DNA of 64,000 nt from an uncultured Gemmataceae bacterium (GTDB taxonomy: Bacteria > Planctomycetota > Planctomycetia > Gemmatales > Gemmataceae). Positions 1-9,202 of this stretch are shown piece by piece. Where the stretch lies: contig CALDUY010000008.1 in the NCBI GenBank assembly GCA_937923405.1, positions 186,001 through 250,000 of the forward strand, given 5' to 3'. A program made the position numbers and the translations under genes. Within the stretch, counting starts at the first letter, position 1; every line of letters starts with the position of its first letter. The notes below the pieces were generated by a model, which was not told the origin of the DNA, ran no database searches, and saw nothing but the letters and a program-made list of their open reading frames with translations.

Positions 1-312
1 GCCGATGCGAACAGACAGAGTTTTCGCACCGACCATCCATAGTCCTCCGCTCGGCTGCCCGTAGCGACGGACACTGGACCGGGCGTGAATCAACGCTTTA
101 GACACGTTTTCGCTCCCCTGGAGAGAGTTTGGGGTTGAATCTTTGATGGTCCGGTACAGAACATCTGTATCAACTACGAGGATTGTACTACTTGCCCGGT
201 TCGCAACGAGGGTTCCTTTTGACACCCCGAAGCGAATCTGGCATCATGATTCCATTAGGATAGGAACAGGGAACCTTCTTCGACCGCCCCGCGTCCAAGG
301 CATAGAACCACC
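1..312. other. Intergenic region before the ECF sigma gene
   Basis: I see no convincing gene here; the short frames present have no recognisable domain. It probably holds the promoter of the sigma factor gene starting at 313, since ECF operons are often self-regulated, but I could not settle on a -35/-10 pair. The left edge of the window cuts whatever lies upstream. Confidence 0.5.
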
Positions 313-885
313 GTGAGTGCAGACGACAACCGCCTGATCGCGGACTGCCTGGCCGGCGATACCAAAGCCTTCGGCGAATTGGTGCGCCGGCATCAGGATC
401 GTCTGTATAACACGGTCTTTCGTCTGGTGGAGAACGCCGAGGACGCCCTTGATGTGGTGCAAGAGTCGTTCATCAACGCCTACCAGTCACTCGACTCGTT
501 CAAAGGCGACGCCCAGTTCTTCACTTGGTTGTACCGCATTGCGGTCAACACCGCGATTAGCTTGAAGCGCAAGAAACGAGTACTCTTACGCATTCCGGAT
601 CTTCAAGGACAAATATCCATTGAGCCGATCGATCCGTCGGAAGCTAGTCGACCGGGTTATGCCCTGGAACAGGCGGAAGAAGAACAGAAACTCCATCGGG
701 CTTTGGAGCGGCTATCTCCAGAGCATCGAGTCGTTCTCGTGATGAAGGAACTCGAAGGGCAAAAATACGAGGACATGGCTGAGACACTTGGCGTGCCGAT
801 CGGAACCATTCGCAGTCGGTTGCATCGTGCTCGCCTGGAACTGCGCGAACTGCTCGAACGGGACGAGACTGAGGCAAGAAGGTGA
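313..885 (+). CDS. ECF-type RNA polymerase sigma factor
   Basis: A 190-residue sigma-70 family protein of the extracytoplasmic-function type, which directs RNA polymerase to a small stress or envelope regulon. Region 2 covers about residues 10-80 (LVRRHQDRLYNTVFRLV, then DVVQESFINAYQSLDSF and FTWLYRIAVNTA). Region 4 covers about residues 130-180 (LSPEHRVVLVMKELEGQKYE, then GVPIGTIRSRLHRARLEL). Only regions 2 and 4 are present and the length is normal for the family. The start is GTG. The next gene begins 4 bases after the stop and encodes a membrane protein with an anti-sigma-like N-terminus, so the two are almost certainly a sigma/anti-sigma pair. The regulon cannot be read from the sequence; the third gene of the run (VIT/vWA) is a candidate target. 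Confidence 0.95.
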   Translation: MSADDNRLIADCLAGDTKAFGELVRRHQDRLYNTVFRLVENAEDALDVVQESFINAYQSLDSFKGDAQFFTWLYRIAVNTAISLKRKKRVLLRIPDLQGQISIEPIDPSEASRPGYALEQAEEEQKLHRALERLSPEHRVVLVMKELEGQKYEDMAETLGVPIGTIRSRLHRARLELRELLERDETEARR

Positions 886-889
886 TCCC

Positions 890-2149
890 ATGTTAACTCC
901 GCATGAACTCGAACTGCTGACTGCTCACGTAGATGGTGAGTTAAACTCGGCACAGCGCCGTCAGGTTGCTGCTTTGCTCGAGCGCAGCGGAGAAGCTCGG
1001 ACCTTGCTGACTCAGTTACAGCGCGATGCCGAACGCTTGCGCAGTTTATCGCGTCGAACCGTGCCGATTGATCTGTCGGAAACAGTGCTGGCGGAGATCG
1101 GTCAACTCGCGTGTCAACCGCGGGTCGTGCCGCTACGCCGAACCACGAAGTTTCCTCTGTGGCGTGGCGTCGCCGCCGCTGCCGCCGTCCTCTTTGCCGT
1201 TGGCCTAGGTTCGTTCTTGCTGAATTCCCCCAAAGGCGATCCGACAATCGCGAACAATACTCAGGCGAGTATTGACAAACAGCCGGAGTCTGGAAACGAT
1301 CGCGATACTTCGCCGCTGCCGCGGAAAACGTTGGAACCGCTCGGCAATCCTAATAGGGACAAAGCGATCGTCAAGGTGGAACAGCTACCCACACCGCGAC
1401 CAGTGCAAACCACGCCGCCACCGAATCAGGGCGACATCCTCGCAGCAAATGGTCACGATTCCGCGACGAAGCTAGAAAAAGTTGAAGTGGATCTACCAAC
1501 GATCGCTCGTTTGCACGAGCTGCACCAAGAAGAGCACGCCTCAGCCTTGACCGATCGATTGAGTAAGTTGCGATCAGCACGAGTTGAGCTTACCTCTCGC
1601 GAAGGGGCCAAAGCCTTCGAGCGGCTGCGCAAAGCTTTGGAAGCGAAGCAGGTCACGCTTCATGTCGATCCCTTGACGCAGGCTCGACTCAAGAAACCGC
1701 AACAAAAGACTGACGTCGTGGTCTTTCTAGAAAATGTCAAACCAGAAACCCTGGTCGAACTATTGCAGCAGGTTGGTAACGAAGATCGCATGGGCGACCC
1801 CCACTTCGAGGGAGCCGTTGTTGTCAAGGAACTGGCTCGTTGGGATCGCAAAGATTTGATGGACTTGCTCGGTATCGATCCACTAGTCAATCGACCCAGT
1901 CCGATCCGCAAGCAAGGAGTGGACATTCGCCGCGAGTTTCCAGAGCAGACGGCCCGCGAAGTCGTCGCAGCTCTCGATGGCAAAGGAGTGCCGCGTCCTG
2001 GCAGCGAACCGCGTCATCATGCCTTTGTCAGCCATTTCCCTGCCACGAAGAACCGCTCTACCGAGTTGACTCGATTTCTCGAACTACGTCAGCCGGTCAA
2101 ATCCGGAACCTTGCAAGTTCTCTTGCTGGTGATTCGACACGTCAGTTGA
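890..2149 (+). CDS. Anti-sigma-factor-like membrane protein
   Basis: About 419 residues from the ATG at 890, which has AAGGTG a few bases upstream and lies 4 bases after the sigma stop. A longer frame opens at 788 but overlaps the sigma gene and lacks such a site. Residues 1-50 (LTAHVDGELNSAQRRQVAAL) resemble the helical N-terminus of anti-sigma factors, but there is no HxxxCxxC zinc motif. One membrane segment lies near residues 88-112 (WRGVAAAAAVLFAVGLGSFL). The rest, about 300 residues, would be outside the cytoplasm: a Pro/Gln/Thr-rich linker, then a charged helical part and a globular C-terminus that I do not recognise. The likely role is to hold the ECF sigma at the membrane until an envelope signal releases it. 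This rests on gene order and topology. Confidence 0.8.
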   Translation: MLTPHELELLTAHVDGELNSAQRRQVAALLERSGEARTLLTQLQRDAERLRSLSRRTVPIDLSETVLAEIGQLACQPRVVPLRRTTKFPLWRGVAAAAAVLFAVGLGSFLLNSPKGDPTIANNTQASIDKQPESGNDRDTSPLPRKTLEPLGNPNRDKAIVKVEQLPTPRPVQTTPPPNQGDILAANGHDSATKLEKVEVDLPTIARLHELHQEEHASALTDRLSKLRSARVELTSREGAKAFERLRKALEAKQVTLHVDPLTQARLKKPQQKTDVVVFLENVKPETLVELLQQVGNEDRMGDPHFEGAVVVKELARWDRKDLMDLLGIDPLVNRPSPIRKQGVDIRREFPEQTAREVVAALDGKGVPRPGSEPRHHAFVSHFPATKNRSTELTRFLELRQPVKSGTLQVLLLVIRHVS

Positions 2150-2308
2150 CGTCGGTCTCTTCGAGACGATAGATAAATTCCTCTCCCGACCACGGTCTGC
2201 TCCTGAGAGCCCGTGGTCGCTCCACTTCCTGTTGAAGCGAAAACCAATCGCAAGCGATTCTCGTCTGATAAATGGACCATCTCACGTTCTTTGAGAAAGG
2301 GAGAGATC

Positions 2309-4687
2309 ATGCGCCGTTCCTTTTGCTCGCTACTGGCGCTGTTAGCGATGATCGCGCCGGGGTATGCCTCGGGACTAATGCTCCCCCAGGATAAGACCCT
2401 TGCTCCGCTGGCAATGGTCGATCATCAAGTGCGCATCACGATTGAGGATCAGATCGCCGTCACCAATGTCGAACAGACGTTTCGGAATCAAACGAATCGA
2501 CAACTCGAAGCGACTTATGTTTTTCCCGTTCCCCGAGGGGCCTCCGTCAACAAGTTCACGATGTGGGTCGATGGCAAAGAAACGAAAGGCGAATTGCTCG
2601 ACGCCAACAAAGCCAGAGACATCTACACCAGCATCGTGCGGCGAACAATGGATCCAGGATTGCTGGAGTACCTCGGCAACGATCTGTTGCGACTGCGCGT
2701 CTTTCCAATTCCTCCCAACGGCGACCAGCGAGTCGCCGTGAGATTCACCTCCGTTACGCCGAAAGAAGGCAAGCTGATCGAATATCTCTACCCCCTGCGA
2801 GCCGCCGGTCGGATGACGCAAACGCTGCAAAAGTTCAGTATCGAGGCGATCGTCAAATCTCAGCACGGTGTGGTCAACGTCTATAGCCCCACGCATGCTT
2901 TGGAACTCAACCGCAAGTCCGACAACGAGGTCGTCATTCGCTTCGACAAAAATCAGGGATCACTCGATCGAGATTTTCAACTGTTTTACTCTACAGGTAA
3001 GGACGATGTCGGACTGACTGCGCTGACGCATCGCCCAGTAAGCAGTGATAAGGGGTATGCATCGTTGCTCATCTCCCCGCGATTCAGTCTGAAAGAAAGC
3101 ATCAAAATTCCACGAGACTTTGTCCTGGTGATGGACACCTCGGGAAGCATGCGGGGGGCTAAGATCGAACAGGCGAAAAAAGCACTGAAATACTGTCTAG
3201 GCCAACTCGACGCCACCGATCGCTTTGCGGTCTTGAACTTCTCGACAGGAGTCAGTGCTTACGAAGATAAGCTGGTCGACGCCACCTCGGAGCAGATCAA
3301 ACGAGCTACCAAGTGGGTGGAGGAATTGGAAGCGACGGGTGGCACGGCGATTGATGCAGCGCTGCAGGCTGCCTTCAAGTTGCGTCCTCAGACCAGTGAG
3401 CGTCCTTTCACGGTGATCTTCTTCACGGACGGCCAACCGACAATCGGTGAAACCAATCCCGAGCGCATCTTCCGAAACGTCAAGGATCGCCTCAACGCCA
3501 ATACACGGGTCTTCACCTTCGGCGTGGGCGACGATGTCAACGCGGCCTTGCTCGATCAACTCGCCGAGGTCACACGCGGCGTCAGTTCCTACGTTCGTAA
3601 CGAAGAAGACATTGCGCATAAAGTCGAGAGCTTTTATGGCAAAATCTCGGCCCCAGTGCTAACGAACCTTAAGCTGACCACGTCTGACAACGTCCGTCTC
3701 AGCGAGACCTACCCACCCGAGTTACCGGATCTGTTTAGTGGCAATCAGCTTGTGGTTCTTTCCCGATTCTCGGGAGAAGGCCCAGCGACCCTGAAACTTA
3801 CCGGCAAGGTTGGTACTGAGGAGAAAGAATTCGTCTACGAATTCCGCTTCCCCGATAAGACCGATGATTCGCGGGAGTTCGTCGAGCAACTCTGGGCGCG
3901 CCGCAAGGTAGGTTACTTGTTGGATCAAATCCGCCTTAACGGAGAGACCAAGGAGCTAAAAGACGAGGTCGTTACACTGGCCAAGAAGTACGGCATTACC
4001 ACGCCGTACACCAGCTGGCTGATCGTGCCGGATCAACCGATTGCAGTTCCGCCTGGTCCCGGTCCTGGACCGGTGCTGCGCGGGGGTGCTGTTCCGATGG
4101 GTCTGATGCCTGCCGGCGGTGGGGTCGGCGGAGCTGCCAGTCCCAAGCCAGTGCTTGATTTCGCGCGGCAGCCTGCGGCTGAACGAGCCAAGTCGCGAAA
4201 CGAGTTCACCGAGAAAGAGTTGCGCTCGCTAGCGGCAAGTGATCGTAAGCCAGGGGAAGCCGATGCGGCACAGAAAAAGGCCACCTTTGACCGTGCTCGG
4301 GAGGTGCTTGCCCGTCGCGATCAGCAAGCAGTGGCTGCAGGTCGCCTCGGCGTCGATCTGGCATTGCAGATGCAGCAACTTCGCTTGCAACAGAAGGTTG
4401 AACGTTCGGCTGTACAACAAGTTCACGGACGAATTTGCCTGGAAGTGGGCGGCGTCTGGATCGATGAAGGATTCACCGAAAAAACCGAGGCCGTTGTCGT
4501 CAAGGCGCTCTCTGATGCCTACTTCGAGCTGCTTCGCCAACAACCTAGCTTAAAGAAAGTGTTCAGCCTGGGCAATCATCTGGTCTGGATCACGCCTAGT
4601 GGCAAAGCGTTGGTCATCGATGCTAGCCACGGTAAGGAGAAGTTGACCAATCAGGAGATCGAGCGATTGTTCCAGGCCAAGAAGTGA
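2309..4687 (+). CDS. Exported VIT and von Willebrand factor A domain protein
   Basis: About 792 residues from the ATG at 2309, which follows a strong AAGGGAGAG site; a frame from 2213 is longer but has no signal peptide at its start. Residues 1-20 form a signal peptide. A VIT domain follows (about 25-150, with YVFPVPRGASVNKF). The vWA domain starts near residue 265, and its metal-ion-dependent adhesion site is complete: DTSGS at about 276, the Thr of GGTAID, and the Asp of FFTDGQPT. A Pro/Gly-rich linker lies near 575-610, before a charged helical region and a small C-terminal domain. VIT plus vWA proteins bind other proteins in the envelope. It follows the sigma/anti-sigma pair on the same strand after about 160 bases, so it may belong to that regulon. 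Its ligand is unknown. Confidence 0.92.
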   Translation: MRRSFCSLLALLAMIAPGYASGLMLPQDKTLAPLAMVDHQVRITIEDQIAVTNVEQTFRNQTNRQLEATYVFPVPRGASVNKFTMWVDGKETKGELLDANKARDIYTSIVRRTMDPGLLEYLGNDLLRLRVFPIPPNGDQRVAVRFTSVTPKEGKLIEYLYPLRAAGRMTQTLQKFSIEAIVKSQHGVVNVYSPTHALELNRKSDNEVVIRFDKNQGSLDRDFQLFYSTGKDDVGLTALTHRPVSSDKGYASLLISPRFSLKESIKIPRDFVLVMDTSGSMRGAKIEQAKKALKYCLGQLDATDRFAVLNFSTGVSAYEDKLVDATSEQIKRATKWVEELEATGGTAIDAALQAAFKLRPQTSERPFTVIFFTDGQPTIGETNPERIFRNVKDRLNANTRVFTFGVGDDVNAALLDQLAEVTRGVSSYVRNEEDIAHKVESFYGKISAPVLTNLKLTTSDNVRLSETYPPELPDLFSGNQLVVLSRFSGEGPATLKLTGKVGTEEKEFVYEFRFPDKTDDSREFVEQLWARRKVGYLLDQIRLNGETKELKDEVVTLAKKYGITTPYTSWLIVPDQPIAVPPGPGPGPVLRGGAVPMGLMPAGGGVGGAASPKPVLDFARQPAAERAKSRNEFTEKELRSLAASDRKPGEADAAQKKATFDRAREVLARRDQQAVAAGRLGVDLALQMQQLRLQQKVERSAVQQVHGRICLEVGGVWIDEGFTEKTEAVVVKALSDAYFELLRQQPSLKKVFSLGNHLVWITPSGKALVIDASHGKEKLTNQEIERLFQAKK

Positions 4688-4707
4688 CGTTTCGCGGAAA
4701 ATGAGAA

Positions 4708-4736
4708 AAGGAGAGGAGTCAATCACTCCTCTCCTT
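4708..4736. terminator. Bidirectional terminator hairpin
   Basis: A perfect 12-bp inverted repeat (AAGGAGAGGAGT, loop CAATC, then its complement) lies between two converging genes. It is followed by GTTTGG on the plus strand and by a T-rich run on the minus strand, so it can end both the VIT/vWA transcript and the sigma-70 transcript. Confidence 0.8.
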
Positions 4737-4758
4737 GTTTGGTTGGTCTCTGAGCCAA

Positions 4759-5772
4759 TCAGCCTAGTAAGAGACTCGGCTCCCAGCCAACTCGCTCTGC
4801 CGAGGCGCGGAGTTTTTCAAGGGCACGATTCTGAATCTGGCGGACACGCTCCTTGCTGATGCGAAGGAGATGGCCGATCTGTCGCAGACTGTGCGTACCG
4901 TTCCCCGTCAGACCGAAGCGAAGATCCAGCACTTTGCGTTCACGAGGGCGTAGATTCTCCATCAAGAAGTGCAGAGCTTCCTGCCGCTCCGAGTTTTGCC
5001 GCAGCGTGTTGGAATCGTTGTCCGGCATGGCCTCGGTGAGCTTGAAGTCACTGTCGTCATCGAGGACGGCATTGAGTGACACGGGAGTTCGCGTGGCCGT
5101 CTGCAGATGAGTCAGATGTTCGAGGCTGGACCCGGTCCGCGAAGCCAACTCCTGCGGGCTGGGTAGATGCTTGCCGCCATGTGCCAAAGCTTCGGACTCT
5201 TGTTGAAGCAGACCGAGTTCCTGAAGATGATGCGGTGACAGACTCACTAAATGGCTCTGTCGAGCGACAGCGATCTGCAAGGTCTGACGAATCCACCAAG
5301 TGGCGTAGGTGGCCAATCGCGTGCCGTGGCTGACGTCGAAGCGATCAATGGCCTGCATCAGGCCGCAGACGGCTTCCTGGAGCAAATCGGCATAGCTTAA
5401 CGCATGATGGCGAAATCGTTTGGCGACGTGAGCAGCAAGTCGGATATTGGCAGAAGCGAGGCGATGTTTGAGATGCACATAGCGGTCAGAGAGGCGACGG
5501 ATGGGAGCGAGGCAACAGGTCTCTTCGGTGCAGTGTTCTCGGATAAACTGAGCCATCGGCCAAGGTTCTAGCGACGGGCGGTGCTGTCGCAGACGGGGGA
5601 ACTGGCGGATCAGCACTCGGACCAGCTCACACTTGGTTTCCCAGAATTCGGCGAGGAGTTCACGCTCCTCTTCCGGCGTCAGGAGGTCCGAGGAGAAGAT
5701 CGTTTGCGGTGTCACGACCGCAGGCTCCTCGGCAACGGGCTGGCGCTTTCGACGTCGCGTCTTTACTGCCAT
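4759..5772 (-). CDS. Sigma-70 family RNA polymerase sigma factor (RpoD/RpoS-like)
   Basis: About 337 residues. The ATG at 5772 is preferred over a GTG four codons upstream because GGGGA lies just ahead of it. Region 2 is clear (ANIRLAAHVAKRF, SYADLLQEAVCGLMQAIDRF, then RLATYATWWIRQTLQ for the -10-reading helix). Region 3 follows, and region 4 has LRPRERKVLDLRFGL and the -35-reading helix LLRISKERVRQIQNRALEKL. The long acidic region 1.1 of the housekeeping RpoD is missing, so this is more likely an alternative group 2 or 3 sigma factor than the main one. It has its own 5' region of about 720 bases, shared with a divergent diguanylate cyclase gene, and it ends at a bidirectional terminator. Confidence 0.93.
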   Translation of the reverse strand: MAVKTRRRKRQPVAEEPAVVTPQTIFSSDLLTPEEERELLAEFWETKCELVRVLIRQFPRLRQHRPSLEPWPMAQFIREHCTEETCCLAPIRRLSDRYVHLKHRLASANIRLAAHVAKRFRHHALSYADLLQEAVCGLMQAIDRFDVSHGTRLATYATWWIRQTLQIAVARQSHLVSLSPHHLQELGLLQQESEALAHGGKHLPSPQELASRTGSSLEHLTHLQTATRTPVSLNAVLDDDSDFKLTEAMPDNDSNTLRQNSERQEALHFLMENLRPRERKVLDLRFGLTGNGTHSLRQIGHLLRISKERVRQIQNRALEKLRASAERVGWEPSLLLG

Positions 5773-6493
5773 TACTATCCCCACAGCTAGAGGCTGTCAC
5801 AACCCAGAGGCAACGACAAGTCTCCTAAGAATTGCTCCCTCCCTGGTACTAAGGAGCAACTCAGGACAGACCAACCGCGGTTCCGATCGCCTCTTCATCG
5901 CGAGACCGATCAATAGGGTCGCGAGATCGGAAGGCAGGACATTGGCCCGTCTGAGAAACAAAAAATCGCCGGAGCCGTCTGCTACACGGCCTGAAAGGGT
6001 CATCCCACTGGGCCGGCCCTTTCTGGCGCGGCTCGCTTCAGCTCGGCGTTGTTTCTCAAGAGCGAACACAATTCCGTCTTCGGACTGGGTCGATCCTTCG
6101 TCGTCCGAATGACTAACTTTCTACGATTCCATCCCTGGCTTTGTTCCCGGAGAGATCTCGCCAGGCGCTGCCAGCGGTCCCCGGTTTCCGAATCCATCCG
6201 GAAGTGAAGACGCTTGGAAGGATTTTACCTTCTATTCCTTGCGTGCGGGTTGCATTGTAAAGAGCGTTCCGGGTCAGTTCAAGATTTATTATTGAAAAGT
6301 TCCTCCGAACTTTCGCTCTCCTCTTTGATCGTGCTTGAATTCCTCTTCCGGACACAATTGCTTTTTTTGCTTCCCTACCAACTAGACGTTTCCGACCCGC
6401 ACCGCATTCAGGAATAAGCTATAACTCTTTTGTGGGAGAATAGACTTCGCAACCATGCACAGAAGTTCCCCACCTGGCGATGGAGATCGCGCG
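5773..6493. other. Long divergent intergenic region
   Basis: About 720 bases lie between the start of the sigma-70 gene (minus strand) and the start of the diguanylate cyclase gene (plus strand). Several frames of 60-160 codons cross it, but they overlap each other on both strands, have arginine-rich compositions typical of chance frames in such DNA, and show no domain. It should carry promoters for both neighbours. From about 6210 to 6450 it becomes more T-rich. I saw no tRNA or known riboswitch. It is longer than most gaps in this window, so a small RNA cannot be excluded. Confidence 0.5.
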
Positions 6494-7543
6494 ATGAACG
6501 CCAGTCGCTGTACTCTGCTAGTCGTGGATGACGAACCCTACCTTTTACCCACGTTGAAGGCGTTGCTCTCCAACGATTTTGACGTGCTTACTGCTTCTTG
6601 CGCTGAGGAAGCTGAACAGTTACTATCCACCTGTGCGATTGATCTGCTTCTGACCGATCAGCGTATGCCGCGCAAGACCGGCGTACAGCTGCTGGAGTGG
6701 GCACGCGAACACTCCCCTCAGACGATTCGCCTTCTCATGACCGGATACAGCGAACTCGATGACGCCATCGAAGCCATTAACCGGGGTAATGTTTATCACT
6801 ATCTACTCAAACCCTGGCGTACCGAGGATCTACTCCAGGTTTTGCGCAACTCAGCCGACAAGTTTCTCTTGGAACGCAAGCGAGAAGAGCTGTTGCACCA
6901 GTTGCAGCTACTGAACCAGGAACTGGAAAAACGGGTGGCCGACCGGACTCGACAGCTTGAGGAGGCCAATCTACTTCTCGAACAGAAAGCCCGTGAGTTG
7001 GAGCAACTCGCCCTGACCGACCCACTCACCGGGCTGTTCAATCGCCGAGCCTTGGAGGAACTCGCCCGATTCGAGCTGAAGCGCCATGCTCGCTACCCCA
7101 GTCCTGTCTCACTGGGATTGATCGATGTCGACCACTTCAAACAGATCAACACTCAGTACCTGATCACTGGTGGGGACGAGGCGCTCCGCGGCTTAGCCAA
7201 AATTCTTACCTCCACCGTACGCGAGGTCGATTCGGCAGGTCGGCTCGGCGGTGAAGAATTCCTGGTCATTGCTCGAGAAACCGATCATGAGGGAGCGATT
7301 TCGCTCGGCGAACGGATTCGCACTATGGTGGAACAAACGCCGATTCACTACGGCTCGCAGCAGATTCCGCTGACGGTGTCGATCGGTTTTGCGGTAGCTG
7401 AGGTTGGCGTAATAACCGACTTTCCCACAATGTTCGAGCAGGCCGCCGCTGCCCTCGCTCACGCCAAAGCTACGGGCCGAAATCGCTGTGTCGTTCGTCT
7501 GGTCACTCCATCTCCTGAGGGGGCAGCCTTGGCCACGAGCTAA
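6494..7543 (+). CDS. Response regulator with GGDEF diguanylate cyclase domain
   Basis: About 349 residues from the ATG at 6494, which has GGAG eight bases upstream; an ATG at 6455 would add 13 residues. The receiver domain (about 5-120) has the acidic pair in VVDDEP, a phospho-acceptor Asp at about 55 (LLTDQRMP) and the conserved Lys in LLKPW. A coiled coil (about 125-180) leads to the GGDEF domain, whose active-site loop reads GGEEF at about 252-256. An RxxD inhibitory site (REVD) sits five residues before it, so the product should be an active cyclic-di-GMP synthase with feedback control. No partner kinase is adjacent. The PilZ protein at 24521-24877 is a possible receptor for its product. 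Its 3' end overlaps the converging hpnG gene by 41 bases. Confidence 0.93.
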   Translation: MNASRCTLLVVDDEPYLLPTLKALLSNDFDVLTASCAEEAEQLLSTCAIDLLLTDQRMPRKTGVQLLEWAREHSPQTIRLLMTGYSELDDAIEAINRGNVYHYLLKPWRTEDLLQVLRNSADKFLLERKREELLHQLQLLNQELEKRVADRTRQLEEANLLLEQKARELEQLALTDPLTGLFNRRALEELARFELKRHARYPSPVSLGLIDVDHFKQINTQYLITGGDEALRGLAKILTSTVREVDSAGRLGGEEFLVIARETDHEGAISLGERIRTMVEQTPIHYGSQQIPLTVSIGFAVAEVGVITDFPTMFEQAAAALAHAKATGRNRCVVRLVTPSPEGAALATS

Positions 7544-8162
7544 CCCAGCGTTGCTCTAGTGCGTCGGCGAGACGCTCGGCAGCGTACCGCGTGTTTCTGG
7601 CCAACTGAATCAGTTCGATCAGCAGTCGGGGGCGCCGCCAAACAGCCTTCAAAAACCGACCGATGTGCAGCTTCTCGCCATAGGTGATCGTACTTAATTC
7701 CTCTGGCAGCGGATGCGTCAGATCGTCGGAAACCACGCGTAGGTATTCGCAAGGCAACCCACGTTCTAGTAGGGCAGCGGTCTCCATGTCTACAGCATGC
7801 GCTCCAGTGGCGGCGTGAATCCGTCGCCGCTCGGCCAAAGTCAAGCACGGTTCTTCGACGGTGTATAGCCGCCACCTACAATTCGGATAAACAAGATCGC
7901 CAATATGCAAAGAATCGACGAGTGCGCCGCAGAACCCGGCGGAGACGACCTGCTGGATTTCCGGAAAGGCTTGCCGTGCCCAGTCGAGAGCGCGCCCCGC
8001 CGCCTCGCCGCCCATGCCTGTGCAGAGTACGACGACTGATTCACCGACCCACCAAGCCGGGCAAGGCGCATTCTTGATCCGACGAGTAACTCGCTGTCGG
8101 CGTAGAAACGGTCTCGCCTCACGAGTGAGAGCAAACAGAATCGCCGTCAGGTCAGTTGCCAC
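7503..8162 (-). CDS. hpnG: Hopanoid-associated nucleoside phosphorylase HpnG
   Basis: A 219-residue protein of the PNP/MTA-SAH nucleosidase family. The family signature VDMETAA lies at about 123-129 and the glycine-rich GMGGEAAGRA at about 50-59. In characterised hopanoid pathways HpnG removes adenine from adenosylhopane to give phosphoribosylhopane, acting after HpnH. Here it directly follows hpnH, with its start inside the end of that gene (16-base overlap), which implies translational coupling. At 219 residues it is on the short side for the family, but the substrate and signature regions are present. Its 3' end overlaps the converging diguanylate cyclase gene. Confidence 0.88.
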   Translation of the reverse strand: MATDLTAILFALTREARPFLRRQRVTRRIKNAPCPAWWVGESVVVLCTGMGGEAAGRALDWARQAFPEIQQVVSAGFCGALVDSLHIGDLVYPNCRWRLYTVEEPCLTLAERRRIHAATGAHAVDMETAALLERGLPCEYLRVVSDDLTHPLPEELSTITYGEKLHIGRFLKAVWRRPRLLIELIQLARNTRYAAERLADALEQRWVSSWPRLPPQEME

Positions 8163-9166
8163 ATTAGCATCTTCAGATGATCGCTCATGCTCGCCTTCAC
8201 TCCCAGGGCAGCGGTCGGTTCAAAGCCGCAGTGCATCATACAGTGATCGCAGCGCGGATCGTTCCCCGGACCGTATCGATCCCAGTCGGTGTTGTCCAGC
8301 AGTTCCTGAAAACTACCGTGGTGAGCATCAGTGATGAGATAGCACGGTCCCTTCCATCCTTTGATGTTGCGCGTGGGGTTGCCCCAGGCGGTGCAACTCA
8401 GTTCGCGCTTACCGGCAAGGAAGTCGAGGTAGACCGGAGTGGACATCATGCGATACTTATTGAACAGCCCTTGAGCTTCCTGGAATTTGGCGCGAATCTC
8501 ATCTCGGGTGAGGAAAATCTCGGCTGCGCCCTGTGGATTGGTCGCGTGAACAGCGGCATACCCATAAGCGGGAGCCACCAGGAAGCCATCAACTCCCAGT
8601 CGGGTCAGATAGGCGAAGAGTTGGTCGATCTCGGCGAGATCGGTTTCTTTATAAATCGTGGTGTTGGTACAAACGAGAAAGCCGGCTCGTTTGGCAGCGA
8701 TGATGCCTTCGATCGCTGCTTTGAAGACGCCAGGTCGTTCCACCGCCAGATCGTGTGTCTCTTCCAAACCATCGAGGTGAACGTTGAAGAACATCCGCGG
8801 AGTGGGGCGAAACTCGTGCAGACGCTTCTTGATGAACATACCGTTGGTGCAGAGATAGATGTGCTTCTTTCGTTTCAGGATACCCCGAACCAGTTCCCCG
8901 ATTTCTGGATAAATCAGCGGTTCACCGCCGCAAATGCTAACAATGGGAGTACCTGCCTCATCAACCGAGGCCAGGCATTCCGCGACGCTGAGCTTGTCCT
9001 TGATCGATGTCGAATACTCGCGAATTCGACCGCAGCCGGTACAAGTGAGATTGCAAGCATGCAACGGCTCTAGCATTAACACCAGAGGGATCTTCTTCTG
9101 ACCAGCAATTTTTTTGCGGATGATGTATCCGGCCATACTGGAGGTCAGACTCAACGGATAACGCAT
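8147..9166 (-). CDS. hpnH: Hopanoid radical SAM protein HpnH (adenosylhopane synthase)
   Basis: A 339-residue radical SAM enzyme. The iron-sulfur motif CxxxCxxC is visible at about residues 38-45 (CNLTCTGC), followed by the SAM-binding region ending in SICGGEPL. A C-terminal cysteine group (DPRCDHCMMHCGFEP) fits the HpnH family. HpnH attaches the adenosyl radical to diploptene, the first step in building C35 hopanoids. It lies just downstream of squalene-hopene cyclase and is coupled to hpnG, the enzyme for the next step. The length is normal and all key cysteines are present. Confidence 0.93.
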   Translation of the reverse strand: MRYPLSLTSSMAGYIIRKKIAGQKKIPLVLMLEPLHACNLTCTGCGRIREYSTSIKDKLSVAECLASVDEAGTPIVSICGGEPLIYPEIGELVRGILKRKKHIYLCTNGMFIKKRLHEFRPTPRMFFNVHLDGLEETHDLAVERPGVFKAAIEGIIAAKRAGFLVCTNTTIYKETDLAEIDQLFAYLTRLGVDGFLVAPAYGYAAVHATNPQGAAEIFLTRDEIRAKFQEAQGLFNKYRMMSTPVYLDFLAGKRELSCTAWGNPTRNIKGWKGPCYLITDAHHGSFQELLDNTDWDRYGPGNDPRCDHCMMHCGFEPTAALGVKASMSDHLKMLMWQLT

Positions 9167-9202
9167 ATCTGTGATTCCCTTCGCGGCGAAAATCGCACCT
9201 AG

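Noticed and set aside
890..1100. Classical zinc-binding anti-sigma domain
   Set aside because: No HxxxCxxC motif is present, so the call rests on the pair arrangement and membrane segment only.
5797..6112. Open frames on both strands in the gap between the sigma-70 and diguanylate cyclase genes
   Set aside because: They overlap each other, are Arg/Ser-rich without any domain, and lack ribosome sites.
8177..9073. A 298-codon plus-strand frame opposite hpnH
   Set aside because: It is the complement of a strongly conserved radical SAM gene, and its translation has no known domain.
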